Shown: positions 23,641-32,398 of the stretch, piece after piece
Numbering within the stretch: position 1 is the stretch's first letter
Layout: every line of letters starts with the position of its first letter
From: Polycyclovorans sp964425915
GTDB taxonomy: Bacteria; Pseudomonadota; Gammaproteobacteria; Nevskiales; Nevskiaceae
DNA: 64,000 nucleotides
Reading direction: 5' to 3'
Assembly (NCBI GenBank): GCA_964425915.1
Contig: CAYROO010000004.1
Span: 124,001-188,000, forward strand
Program-made: the position numbers and the translations under genes
The notes under the pieces: model-generated
The model's input: only the letters and a program-made list of their open reading frames with translations
What the model was told of the DNA's origin: nothing
Databases searched by the model: none

Positions 23641-24663
23641 ATGAACCCCGAAATTCTCAACCAGACCGCGAATGCCATGGTGGCCACCGGTCGCGGCATT
23701 CTTGCGGCGGACGAGTCCACCGGCACAATCAAGAAGCGCTTCGATTCCATCGGTGTCGAGAACACCGAAGGCAATCGCCAGACCTACCGTGACATGCTGT
23801 TCACCACCGAGGGCTTCGAGCAGCACACCTCGGGGGTGATTCTGTTCGAGGAAACCCTGTTCCAGAAGTCGCTGGCGGGTGTGCCGTTTCCGGAACTGCT
23901 GGCATCCAAGGGCGTCATTCCGGGCATCAAGGTCGACAAGGGCGCACAGCCGCTGGCCAACGCTCACGCCGACGAAACCATCACCGAGGGCCTCGACGGC
24001 CTGCGCGGCCGTCTCGAGAAGTACAAGGCGGCCGGTGCCCGTTTCGCCAAGTGGCGTGCGGTGATCAACATCACCGAGAACGCGCCGACCGACTACGCCA
24101 TCCACGTCAATGCCCACGCCTTGGCCCGCTATGCCGCGCTCTGTCAGGAACAGGACATCGTGCCCATCGTTGAGCCCGAGGTGCTGATGGACGGAGACCA
24201 CAGCATCGAGGTCTGCGAAGAGGTCACCGACCTGACGCTGGACGCCGTCTTTGCCGAGCTGTCGGCCCAGAACATCCTGCTCGAAGGTATGGTGCTGAAA
24301 CCCAATATGGTGGTGTCCGGCAAGAAGTGTCCGCAGCAGGCCAGCGTCGATGAAGTGGCCGAACGCACCGTGCGCGTGCTGCGTCGCCGCGTGCCGGCAG
24401 CCGTGCCTGGCATCGCCTTCCTCTCCGGGGGACAGAGCGATGTCGATGCCACGGCCCATCTCGATGCCATGAACCGCATCGGCAATCTGCCGTGGAACCT
24501 CACGTTCAGCTATGGGCGCGCCCTCCAGGCCGCTGCGCTGAAGGCGTGGGGTGGCAAGGCCGGCAATCTCGAAGCCGGCCGCAAGGCGCACTTACACCGC
24601 GCCCGGATGAATGGCCTGGCGTCCAAGGGTGAGTGGACCACGCAGCTCGAAAAAGCCGGCTGA
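23641..24663 (+). CDS. fba: fructose-bisphosphate aldolase, class I
   Basis: 340 residues. Cleaves fructose 1,6-bisphosphate to dihydroxyacetone phosphate and glyceraldehyde 3-phosphate through a Schiff base and needs no metal. ILAADESTGTIKKRFDSIGV near the N-terminus and VPIVEPEVLMDGDHSIEVC are class I signatures; the Schiff-base lysine is Lys220 in GMVLKPNMV; FLSGGQSDVDATAHLDAMN completes the phosphate site. The family is the animal/plant type found in some proteobacteria such as Xanthomonas. A weak Shine-Dalgarno (GGAG) precedes it. Confidence 0.95.
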   Translation: MNPEILNQTANAMVATGRGILAADESTGTIKKRFDSIGVENTEGNRQTYRDMLFTTEGFEQHTSGVILFEETLFQKSLAGVPFPELLASKGVIPGIKVDKGAQPLANAHADETITEGLDGLRGRLEKYKAAGARFAKWRAVINITENAPTDYAIHVNAHALARYAALCQEQDIVPIVEPEVLMDGDHSIEVCEEVTDLTLDAVFAELSAQNILLEGMVLKPNMVVSGKKCPQQASVDEVAERTVRVLRRRVPAAVPGIAFLSGGQSDVDATAHLDAMNRIGNLPWNLTFSYGRALQAAALKAWGGKAGNLEAGRKAHLHRARMNGLASKGEWTTQLEKAG

Positions 24664-24714
24664 TCGCCGGCTACGGTCGCGCCGCCGTCGGTGGTGCTGC
24701 CGGTACACTCGAAG

Positions 24715-24746
24715 CCCGCGGGCCACGGTCGGTTCGCGGGTTTTTT
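24715..24746 (+). terminator. terminator between fba and the nucleotidase gene
   Basis: CCCGCG (24715-24720) pairs with CGCGGG (24735-24740), loop 14 nt, followed by TTTTTT (24741-24746). Its end lies only 17 nt before the nucleotidase ATG, leaving room for the ribosome-binding site but not for a promoter. Confidence 0.65.
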
Positions 24747-24763
24747 CGTAGCGGAGGTCGGAT

Positions 24764-25675
24764 ATGGGGGTGACCCTCGACGGCAAGCTGGTGGTGGCGC
24801 TGTCCTCACGTGCCCTGTTCGATTTCGAGGAGGAGAACCGTCTTTTCGAGACGGAAGACGATCACGCCTACATGAAGCTGCAGCTCGACCGCATGGAAGT
24901 GCCGGCCGGTCCCGGGGTCGCGTTTCCGCTGGTGAAGAAGCTGCTGGCCTTCAATGCGGCCGATCAGGCGCGGGTCGAAGTGGTGCTGCTATCTCGCAAC
25001 GATCCGGTGTCGGGGATGCGCGCGTTTCGCTCGGCCACCCACCATGGGCTGCCGATAGAGCGCGGCATGTTCACCCGCGGTCGGCCACCATTCCACTACC
25101 TTGATGCCCTCCGTGCGCATCTGTTCTTGTCGATGAACGAGGACGATGTGCGTGGTGCCCTCGCCGCGGGCTATCCGGCGGCCCGGGTGTTCGCGCACTC
25201 GGCACGCGCCTCGGAGGCCCATGCCGACGAGATACGGATTGCCTTCGATGGTGACGCCGTACTGTTTTCCGACGAGGCCGAACGGGTGTTTCAGGCACAG
25301 GGGCTGGATGCCTTCACCCGCCATGAGCAGGAAGCCGTGAGTCGCCCTCTGCCGCCAGGCCCTTTCAAGCCCTTGCTGCAGGCGCTGCACACGCTGCAGG
25401 GCGCTGCCGGCACCTCAGTGCCGGTGCGGCTGCGCACGGCGCTGGTGACGGCACGCAGTGCGCCGGCCCATGAACGTGCGATCCGCACCCTGATGGCCTG
25501 GGGTCTGGAAGTGGACGAGGCGATGTTTCTGGGGGGTCTCGACAAGGGGCGGTTCCTACGCGCGTTCGAGCCAGATTTCTTTTTTGATGATCAGACCCGC
25601 CACTGCGACTCTGCGGCAGAAGTGGTGCCCACCGGTCACGTTGCTGCGGGTGTGGTCAATCCAGGATCGCGCTGA
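24764..25675 (+). CDS. 5'-nucleotidase (cytosolic cN-I-like family)
   Basis: 303 residues. Dephosphorylates nucleoside 5'-monophosphates. LVVALSSRALFDFEEENRLF at the N-terminus and the acidic motif IRIAFDGDAVLFSDEAERVF (about 155-174) are characteristic of the family that includes vertebrate cytosolic 5'-nucleotidase I; the C-terminal EPDFFFDDQTRHCDSA is also conserved. GGAGG precedes the ATG. The 3' end overlaps the convergent YheT-like gene by 20 bp. Any promoter must lie upstream of the terminator hairpin in front of it. Confidence 0.9.
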   Translation: MGVTLDGKLVVALSSRALFDFEEENRLFETEDDHAYMKLQLDRMEVPAGPGVAFPLVKKLLAFNAADQARVEVVLLSRNDPVSGMRAFRSATHHGLPIERGMFTRGRPPFHYLDALRAHLFLSMNEDDVRGALAAGYPAARVFAHSARASEAHADEIRIAFDGDAVLFSDEAERVFQAQGLDAFTRHEQEAVSRPLPPGPFKPLLQALHTLQGAAGTSVPVRLRTALVTARSAPAHERAIRTLMAWGLEVDEAMFLGGLDKGRFLRAFEPDFFFDDQTRHCDSAAEVVPTGHVAAGVVNPGSR

Positions 25676-26657
25676 CCTGGGCGCGTGCCCAGTCCTCGGC
25701 CCAGCTGTGCAAACTGTAGCGGTCGACGAACCCACAATGCCCGCCCCGCGGTGTACGGTCATAGCGCACCACGCTGCCGGCCTGCCGCAACCCTTCAAAG
25801 TCGGCCACCGGGATGACCGAGTCGTCATCTGCGGTGAGGATGGCCAGCGGTGTCGGGCTCTCCATCAGCTGAGCAGGCTGCAAGGTGTAGGCATCCAGGT
25901 AGGCCGACATCGACGGATACTCGGTGTGCGCGTCAACGAAGGCCTCGGTGATGGTCAGAAAGCGATGCTGGGCGTATAGCGCGCTAAAGTCGTATGCGCC
26001 CGGCCACGCCATTTCCTTGCGCCGCAGCGTCTGGTGCCACTTGTCGATGAAGTAGCGGTGAATCAGCTTGGGTCCTGCGTCGATGGCGGCCAGGGTCGCA
26101 CCCGGGCGCATCACGGGCGAAATGGCGGCGCACAGCCGGGGTGTCAGTCCTTGCGCCGGCCCGTGCAGGCCAAGGCGCAGTGCGAAGTTGCCGCCCTGTG
26201 AGAAGCCGATGACCACCAAGGGCAGGGTCGGGTGCTGGCGGTTGATCGTGTGTACCGCCTGGATCACCTCACGCAGCCGGGCGGAATGGAACATCTCACG
26301 ATTGAGGTGATGGGTGCCGCCGTGATCACGCAGGTTCAGCCGATAGACATGGTGGCCGTCTGCGAACAGCGCGGCCGCCACGCCGTAGAGGTAGTTGGAC
26401 TGATGGGAGCCCTCCCAGCCGTGCAACAGGACCACCTGAACGCGGGCACCGGTGGGCTGATCGTTTCGATAGCCCTGCAGGCGGACGGGCGCGCCTGACT
26501 CGTCGAAGCATTCCAGCAGCTCAGCAGCCGCTGAGGCATCGAGGTCGATCCCTGACCGGCGCCACAGGCGGACGGCCGGTCGCTTGCTGGCCAGGACCGA
26601 CTGCAGGAAGGCGCCACCCAGTCCCGGCGCCGGGCTGAACGGCCGGAGGGCCGTCAC
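25656..26657 (-). CDS. YheT-like alpha/beta hydrolase
   Basis: 333 residues of the YheT/ABHD1-3 esterase family. VQVVLLHGWEGSHQSNYLYG carries the HG oxyanion loop; the nucleophile is in GFSQGG; the Asp lies in LTADDDSVIP and the His in RGGHCGFVD. The start overlaps the dapE stop by 4 nt (ATGA), so it is the last gene of the map-glnD-dapD-dapE run. The substrate is unknown. Confidence 0.88.
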   Translation of the reverse strand: MTALRPFSPAPGLGGAFLQSVLASKRPAVRLWRRSGIDLDASAAAELLECFDESGAPVRLQGYRNDQPTGARVQVVLLHGWEGSHQSNYLYGVAAALFADGHHVYRLNLRDHGGTHHLNREMFHSARLREVIQAVHTINRQHPTLPLVVIGFSQGGNFALRLGLHGPAQGLTPRLCAAISPVMRPGATLAAIDAGPKLIHRYFIDKWHQTLRRKEMAWPGAYDFSALYAQHRFLTITEAFVDAHTEYPSMSAYLDAYTLQPAQLMESPTPLAILTADDDSVIPVADFEGLRQAGSVVRYDRTPRGGHCGFVDRYSLHSWAEDWARAQVSAILD

Positions 26658-27796
26658 GACGTCGGCACCATCAGGCGTCGCAGGATGCCCTCGTAGATCC
26701 GCGACAGCGGCATCAGATCGTCGATGCGAACGTGCTCGTCGATCTTGTGGATGGAGGCATTGATCGGACCGATCTCCACCGTTTGCGCACCCCAGGGCGC
26801 GAGGAAGCGCGCATCTGAAGTCCCGCCGCCGGTAAAGTGTTCCGGGGTCAGGCCGGTGACCTCAATGATGGCGGCGCTGGCAGCCTCGGTGAGCGCCCCC
26901 GGACGGGTCAGGAAGGGCTCACCCGACAGCTGCCAGTCGAGCGTGTAGCGCAGGCCCTCCCGATCCAGCAGCGCATGCACCCGCTGTTGCAGGGACGCTG
27001 CCGTCGAGGCGGTGCAGAAGCGGAAGTTGAACAGCAGATCGAGCGTCCCCGGCACCACGTTATTGGCACCGGTGCCCGCGTGAATGTTGGAGATCTGGAA
27101 TGAGGTCGGTGGAAACGCCGCGTTGCCCTCATCCCAACGCTCCGCTGCCAGCGCGGCCAGTGCGGGGCCAAAGCGCAGCACCGGGTTTTCCACCAAGTGC
27201 GGATACGCGACGTGTCCCTGCTTGCCCAGCACCTGCAGGGTTCCGTTGAGCGAGCCGCGGCGGCCGACCATGATGCGGTCGCCCAGCTGTGCGTTACTGG
27301 AGGCCTCGCCAACGATCGCGTAGTCCGGGGTGATACCGCGCTGGCGGAGGACCTCGACCACGTGGCGCGTGCCATGCCGCGCTACGCCTTCCTCGTCAGA
27401 GGTGATCAGGAAGGCGAGCGTGCCGCCCCAGTCGTTGGCTGCAACGAAGCGGGTAACTGCCGCCACCATCGCGGCGATTCCCGACTTCATGTCGGCCGCG
27501 CCGCGGCCAAACAGTAGCCCGTCGCGCTCGGTGGGGACGAATGGGTCGCTGTGCCATTGATCCAGCGGGCCAGTCGGCACCACATCGGTGTGTCCAGCGA
27601 GGATCAGCAGCGGGCCTTCACCCCGCTGCAGGGTTGCCCACAGATTGGTGACGCCACCGGCATCGATAAACTCGGCCTGAAAGCCCAGCGGCGCCAGATG
27701 GTCCATCAGCAGCGCGCAGCAACCCGCATCGTCCGGGGTGAGCGAACGACGCGCGATCAGGGCGCGCAGCAGGTCGATCAGGGCAGGGGCATCCAC
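26654..27796 (-). CDS. dapE: succinyl-diaminopimelate desuccinylase
   Basis: 380 residues. Hydrolyses N-succinyl-LL-diaminopimelate in the succinylase branch of lysine/DAP synthesis. I chose the GTG at 27796: GGAGG is spaced 8 nt upstream and the product MDAPALIDLLRALIARRSLT fits the family N-terminus, whereas the ATG at 27820 has no ribosome-binding site. M20 zinc motifs GHTDVVPTG, ITSDEEG and GEASS are present (the common GEPS reads GEAS), with the dimerisation domain at about 180-295 and the final zinc ligand in INASIHKIDEHV. Confidence 0.94.
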   Translation of the reverse strand: MDAPALIDLLRALIARRSLTPDDAGCCALLMDHLAPLGFQAEFIDAGGVTNLWATLQRGEGPLLILAGHTDVVPTGPLDQWHSDPFVPTERDGLLFGRGAADMKSGIAAMVAAVTRFVAANDWGGTLAFLITSDEEGVARHGTRHVVEVLRQRGITPDYAIVGEASSNAQLGDRIMVGRRGSLNGTLQVLGKQGHVAYPHLVENPVLRFGPALAALAAERWDEGNAAFPPTSFQISNIHAGTGANNVVPGTLDLLFNFRFCTASTAASLQQRVHALLDREGLRYTLDWQLSGEPFLTRPGALTEAASAAIIEVTGLTPEHFTGGGTSDARFLAPWGAQTVEIGPINASIHKIDEHVRIDDLMPLSRIYEGILRRLMVPTS

Positions 27797-27866
27797 AAGT
27801 GTTTCCTCCACCGATAGCATAGCGTCAGCCCGCTGCGACGGCGGACGTCGCGGCGCTGCCGTCACA

Positions 27867-28691
27867 TCAGGCGCTGGCCTGGGCCTCGCGCAGCAGCTCG
27901 TTGATGCCGGTCTTGGCCCGCGTCTTTTCGTCCACACGCTTGACGATCACTGCGCAGTTGAGGTGATAGCGGCCGCCGTCACGCGGCAGGCTGCCGGCCA
28001 CCACCACACTGCCTGGGGGCACGCGGCCATAGCTGATGCTGGCGGTGTCTCGGTCGTAGATCGGAGTGCTGGCACCGATGAAAACCCCCATCGAAATCAC
28101 GCTGCCCTTGCCAACCACCACCCCTTCGACGATTTCACTGCGGGCGCCGATGAAGCAGTCGTCCTCGATGATGGTGGGATTGGCCTGCAACGGCTCCAGC
28201 ACACCGCCGAGCCCGACGCCGCCGGACAGGTGGACGCGCGCACCCACCTGGGCGCAGGAGCCGACGGTGGCCCAGGTGTCGACCATGGTGCCTTCACCGA
28301 CATAGGCGCCGATGTTGACGTAGCTGGGCATCAGCACGGCGTTGCGGGCGATGAAGGCGCCGCGCCGGACTGCGGCGGGTGGGACCACGCGGGCGCCCTG
28401 GCGGGCAAAGTCATCGGCGGTCCAGCCGTCGAACTTCAGTGGCACTTTGTCATAGCCCTGCAAGGCACCCATGGCCACCGGGCCGTTGTCCTGTAGGCGG
28501 AAGGACAGCAAGACTGCCTTTTTCAACCAGGCGTTGACCTTCCAGCCGTCGCCGTCGGGTTCGGCGACCCGAGCGGCGCCAGAATCCAGCAGGCCGATGG
28601 CCTCCTCGACCGGCCCGCGCATGGCGGGGTCGCGGGCGTCGAAGTCGGCGCGGTTTTCCCAAAGGGCGTCGAGCGTGGTGTCCAGCGTCAT
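27867..28691 (-). CDS. dapD: tetrahydrodipicolinate N-succinyltransferase
   Basis: 274 residues. Transfers succinyl from succinyl-CoA to tetrahydrodipicolinate. An N-terminal helical domain (about 1-100) is followed by a left-handed parallel beta-helix of hexapeptide repeats (ARNAVLMPSYVNIGAYVGEG, then VGLGGVLEP, CFIGARSEIVEGVVVGKGSV). It lies 70 bp before dapE in the same direction, making the paired steps of the succinylase route. Confidence 0.95.
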   Translation of the reverse strand: MTLDTTLDALWENRADFDARDPAMRGPVEEAIGLLDSGAARVAEPDGDGWKVNAWLKKAVLLSFRLQDNGPVAMGALQGYDKVPLKFDGWTADDFARQGARVVPPAAVRRGAFIARNAVLMPSYVNIGAYVGEGTMVDTWATVGSCAQVGARVHLSGGVGLGGVLEPLQANPTIIEDDCFIGARSEIVEGVVVGKGSVISMGVFIGASTPIYDRDTASISYGRVPPGSVVVAGSLPRDGGRYHLNCAVIVKRVDEKTRAKTGINELLREAQASA

Positions 28692-28737
28692 GGGGGTGTC
28701 CTGTTGTGGTTGTCGAGTGGGGTGCCGCGGGCGGCGT

Positions 28738-31422
28738 TCAGGCGTCTGAGTCGCGGCGATCGAGGGTGCGGGTGATCACCTCGCGCAGCTCATCGAGTTG
28801 ACGCTCTTCGGTAATCGGGCGATCCAGCCGGTCCTTAATGTAGAAGACGTCCTCGGCGCGCTCGCCGATGGTGGCGATCTTGGCAGCGTCCACCAGAATG
28901 CCGCGCTTGGCGAAGATGCGGCCGAGCATCGACAGCAGTCCGGGCTGGTCGGCTGCGACCAGTTCCAGCAGGGTTCTGCGCCCGGTGCTGTCCTGCCGAA
29001 AATGCACGCGGGTGGGCGTGTCGAAATGCTTGAGCCGGTGGGGAACCCGCCGATTCACCGACACGGTGGAGGTTTCGGGGTCGCTCAGCACCTTGCGCAG
29101 CTGCTCGGTAATCTCCGGGAACCGCACGCCGGGATCGACGGGGCGGTTGTCGGTCTCGGCCACCACGTAGGTGTCGAGCACGTGGCCGTCGCGGGTGGTG
29201 TGTAGTCGGGCGTCGAGAATGTTGAGACCCAACCTTGCCAATACCCCGGTCGACAGGCCGAACAGGTGGTCGCGGTCGAGGGTGTAGATGAACACCGAGG
29301 TGCCACGTTCCGGCAGTGTCTTCACCAGCACCAGTGGCATCGAGGCCGGGCTGACGGTGCGCAGGGCGGGGAGGTGCCAGGCCAGTTCCTCTGGGCTGTG
29401 ACGCAGGAAATAATCGGCGTCGAAGCGCGCCCACACCGATTCAATGCCGGTGCTGTCCTCGCCCTGGGCGTTCAGCAGCTGCAGCGCCTCGGCCTTGACC
29501 TCGGCCACCAGCTCGTCTTCCCGTAGCGGGTTGCCGAGCCCGCGGTCCAGGGTGCGGGCGGTGGTGTTATACAGCTCGGTCAGCAGGCTCTCGCGCCAGG
29601 AGTTCCACAGCGCCGGATTGGTGGCGCGGATATCGGCACAGGTCAGCAGGAACAGGTAATCGAGCCTTGAGCGATCGCCCACCTTGGCGGCAAAGGCGGT
29701 GATCACCTGTGGGTCGGAGACGTCCTGCTTCTGCGCGGTCAGCGACATCATCAGATGGTTGCGGACCAACCAGGCCACCAGGTCAGCGTCTGCATGCGAC
29801 AGGCCGTGCTCCAGGCAGAAGGCCTTGGATTCGTCGGCACCGAGCTCGCTGTGATCGCCGCCACGGCCTTTGGCCATGTCATGGAACAGCGCGCCCAGAT
29901 AGAGCAGCTCAGGCTTGGGCAGGCGCTTCATCACCTCGTGGGCAAACGGCAGCTCCTCGGCGAAGCGCTGCATCATGAAGCGCCGCGTGTTGCGCACCAC
30001 GTAGAGCACGTGTTCGTCGACCGTCAGCGTGTGGAACAGGTCGTACTGCATCAATCCCACGATGGAGCCAAAGGCCGGCAGATAACGTCCCAGCACGCCA
30101 TAGCGATTCATGCGCCGCAGGTTGCGGGTCAGGCCGCGGCCCTCGCGGAACATATCGATAAACAGGCTGCGGGCCCGGACGTCGCGCCGCACGCTGTCGT
30201 CGATCAGCCGCCCGTCGCGAAGGATCATGCGCAGGGTCTGCGCACGAACGCCTTCCAGCTTCGGGTGTTGCTGCATCAGGTGAAAGAGCTCCAGCAGCGC
30301 CCAGGGCGCGCGCTGAAACACCTCGTCGTCAACCGCCTCAATGTAGGCACCGCGGCGCTGAAAGCGCGCATTGAGCGCCGAGACGGTGGTCGGCTCACTG
30401 TCGGCGAGGATAGCTTCCTCGAATAGCTGCAGCAGCAGGTCATTGAGGCAGGAGAGCGACTTGATGGTGCGGTAGTACAGCTGCATGAACTGCTCGACCG
30501 CGCGGTTGCGGTCATTGTCCAGATAGCCGAACAGCTCGCCGACCTTGATCTGGTGGTCGAACAGCAGACGGTCCTCGCGGCGCCCGGTGATCATGTGCAG
30601 GGCGAAACGCACACGCCAGAGGAAGTCCTGACCCGCGAATAGCTCGTCGCATTCCTGCTTGGTGAGAAAGCCGCGCTCGCGCAGCTCGCTGAGGGTGCCA
30701 CTGCCGAATTGCCGGCGCGCCACCCAGGCCACGGTATGGATGTCCCGCAGACCGCCCGGGCTTTCCTTGACGTTGGGCTCCAACTTGTAGCCGGTGTCGT
30801 CGTACTTCCGGTAGCGCGCAGCCTGTTCGGCCTTCTTGGCCTCGAAGAAATCGCGCACCGACCAGACTCGGTCGGGCGTCAGCGCCCCTTGCATCTCGCC
30901 GAGCAGACGCAGGTCGCCAGCCAGTTGGCGCGCCTCCAGCAGATTGGTGATGACGGTGATGTCCTTGGCCGCCTCTTGCACGCACTCCTCGACGGTGCGG
31001 ACGCTCTGACCGACTTCCAGGCCAATGTCCCAGCCGAAAGCGGTGAACTGCTCCAAGGCGGTGCGGTGCACCTGCAATGCATCATTCTGGTGCAACAACA
31101 GAATGTCGATGTCGGAATGCGGCAGCAGCTCGCCGCGGCCGTAGCCGCCCACCGCCACCAGCGTCAGGCCGGGCGGGTCGTCAGGCAGAAAACGCAGCCA
31201 CATGGCCCGCAGCACCTCGTCGACCAAGTGCGCGCGGGCATGCACCAGGGTTTCGGCGGCGGCACCATCATGAAACAGGCTGAACAGGCGCTCGCGGCCC
31301 CAGGCCAGGGTTTCGCGAAAGGCCGCTACCGCGTACTGACCGGCGGCCAGCCGGGCACGGATGCGCTGCGGAGAGAAGACGTTGGCGCCTTCGTCGCCGT
31401 CGTCGTCGAGTGGACTGTTCAT
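28738..31422 (-). CDS. glnD: bifunctional uridylyltransferase/uridylyl-removing enzyme
   Basis: 894 residues. Senses glutamine and adds or removes UMP on PII proteins to control nitrogen assimilation. The start at 31422 overlaps the map stop by 1 nt (TAATG). Domains in order: nucleotidyltransferase (VGGYGRGELLPHSDIDILLL, about 88-107), helical domain, HD domain for UMP removal (YLGALFHDMAKGRGGDHSEL, about 515), and two C-terminal ACT domains (about 705-785 and 815-890) that bind glutamine. All catalytic motifs look intact. Confidence 0.96.
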   Translation of the reverse strand: MNSPLDDDGDEGANVFSPQRIRARLAAGQYAVAAFRETLAWGRERLFSLFHDGAAAETLVHARAHLVDEVLRAMWLRFLPDDPPGLTLVAVGGYGRGELLPHSDIDILLLHQNDALQVHRTALEQFTAFGWDIGLEVGQSVRTVEECVQEAAKDITVITNLLEARQLAGDLRLLGEMQGALTPDRVWSVRDFFEAKKAEQAARYRKYDDTGYKLEPNVKESPGGLRDIHTVAWVARRQFGSGTLSELRERGFLTKQECDELFAGQDFLWRVRFALHMITGRREDRLLFDHQIKVGELFGYLDNDRNRAVEQFMQLYYRTIKSLSCLNDLLLQLFEEAILADSEPTTVSALNARFQRRGAYIEAVDDEVFQRAPWALLELFHLMQQHPKLEGVRAQTLRMILRDGRLIDDSVRRDVRARSLFIDMFREGRGLTRNLRRMNRYGVLGRYLPAFGSIVGLMQYDLFHTLTVDEHVLYVVRNTRRFMMQRFAEELPFAHEVMKRLPKPELLYLGALFHDMAKGRGGDHSELGADESKAFCLEHGLSHADADLVAWLVRNHLMMSLTAQKQDVSDPQVITAFAAKVGDRSRLDYLFLLTCADIRATNPALWNSWRESLLTELYNTTARTLDRGLGNPLREDELVAEVKAEALQLLNAQGEDSTGIESVWARFDADYFLRHSPEELAWHLPALRTVSPASMPLVLVKTLPERGTSVFIYTLDRDHLFGLSTGVLARLGLNILDARLHTTRDGHVLDTYVVAETDNRPVDPGVRFPEITEQLRKVLSDPETSTVSVNRRVPHRLKHFDTPTRVHFRQDSTGRRTLLELVAADQPGLLSMLGRIFAKRGILVDAAKIATIGERAEDVFYIKDRLDRPITEERQLDELREVITRTLDRRDSDA

Positions 31423-32204
31423 TACATCGCCCCGTCGCGCAGCGTGAGCACTTCGAAGCCGTGCGGTGTCACCAGAATGGTGTGCTCCCACTGAGCGGAC
31501 AGCGCATGGTCCTTGGTGACCACGGTCCACTGGTCGGGCAGTTCCTTGACCTCAGGGCGGCCGGCGTTGAGCATCGGTTCGATGGTGAAGGTCATGCCGG
31601 CGACGAGTTCAAGACCCGTGCCAGGGCGCCCGTAGTGCACCACCTGCGGGTCTTCGTGGAACACCTCGCCGATGCCATGGCCGCAGTATTCGCGGACGAT
31701 GCTGAAGCCGCGGGCTTCGGCGTAAGTCTGAATGGCGTGGCCGATGTCCCCCAGGCGGGCCCCGGGGCGCACGCGCTGGATCCCCTCGATCATGGCTTGA
31801 TGGCAGGTTTCCACCAGTCGTCGTCCCAGCACCGAGGGCTCGCCGACGAAGTACATCTTGCTGGTATCGCCGTGGAAACCATCCTTGATCACGGTGACAT
31901 CAATATTGAGGATGTCGCCCTTTTTCAGCACCTTGGGGCCAGGGATGCCGTGGCAGACCACGTGGTTGACCGAGGTGCAGATGGCCCCGGTAAACGGGGG
32001 TCGGCTGCCGCCCGCGGTGTAGCCGACCGTGGCAGAGACGCAGCCCAAGGTGTTTTCGATGTACTGGCGACAGATCCGGTCGAGCTCGGCGGTGCTGATG
32101 CCGGGGCGCACATGCGCCTCGATCATGGTCAGCACCGACGCGGCCGCCTGGCCGGCCGCCCGCATCTTGGCCTGCGCCTCGGGGGATTTCAGGGTAATGC
32201 CCAT
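31422..32204 (-). CDS. map: methionine aminopeptidase, type I
   Basis: 260 residues. Removes the initiator methionine from new proteins. The five metal ligands are in NIDVTVIKDGFHGDTSKM (two Asp), GHGIGEVFHEDP (His), FTIEPML (Glu) and QWEHTILV (Glu). I chose the ATG at 32204 (MGITLKSPEAQAKM), which matches the family; a GTG at 32225 is an alternative because the only GGAGG lies beside it. It is transcribed away from rpsB, as in many gammaproteobacteria. Confidence 0.94.
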   Translation of the reverse strand: MGITLKSPEAQAKMRAAGQAAASVLTMIEAHVRPGISTAELDRICRQYIENTLGCVSATVGYTAGGSRPPFTGAICTSVNHVVCHGIPGPKVLKKGDILNIDVTVIKDGFHGDTSKMYFVGEPSVLGRRLVETCHQAMIEGIQRVRPGARLGDIGHAIQTYAEARGFSIVREYCGHGIGEVFHEDPQVVHYGRPGTGLELVAGMTFTIEPMLNAGRPEVKELPDQWTVVTKDHALSAQWEHTILVTPHGFEVLTLRDGAM

Positions 32205-32253
32205 GGAAGGAGTCGCTCGCACCACCTCCGCTCCGGGGACCGTTGGAAAGTGG

Positions 32254-32283
32254 TTGTTTTCAAAGGGGGCGCAATGGTATAAA
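32254..32283 (+). promoter_or_regulatory. rpsB-tsf promoter
   Basis: TTGTTT (32254-32259), 18-bp spacer and TATAAA (32278-32283), the latter preceded by TGG (extended -10) and followed by a GCGCGCCC discriminator typical of stringently controlled ribosomal genes. The predicted start is near 32290, giving a leader of about 108 nt. Confidence 0.65.
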
Positions 32284-32289
32284 GCGCGC

Positions 32290-32398
32290 CCTCCAAAGGC
32301 AATCTGCCTGCGGAGAATTCACTCGCACCATTACCAGGGTGGCCGCAATGCGGTTCACAGGTGCGATTTGCCACAATTGAAACCCTAGGAGTATGGCC
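32290..32398 (+). ncRNA. rpsB leader RNA (probable S2 autoregulatory element)
   Basis: The leader folds with TCGCACC (32323-32329) pairing GGTGCGA (32360-32366), enclosing a CCGC-AAT-GCGG hairpin (32343-32353); the stretch after it, GGTGCGATTTGCCACAATT, resembles the conserved leader described for gammaproteobacterial rpsB. In E. coli this region mediates repression of rpsB-tsf by S2. The function here is inferred from position and structure; I could not run a covariance model. Confidence 0.55.
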
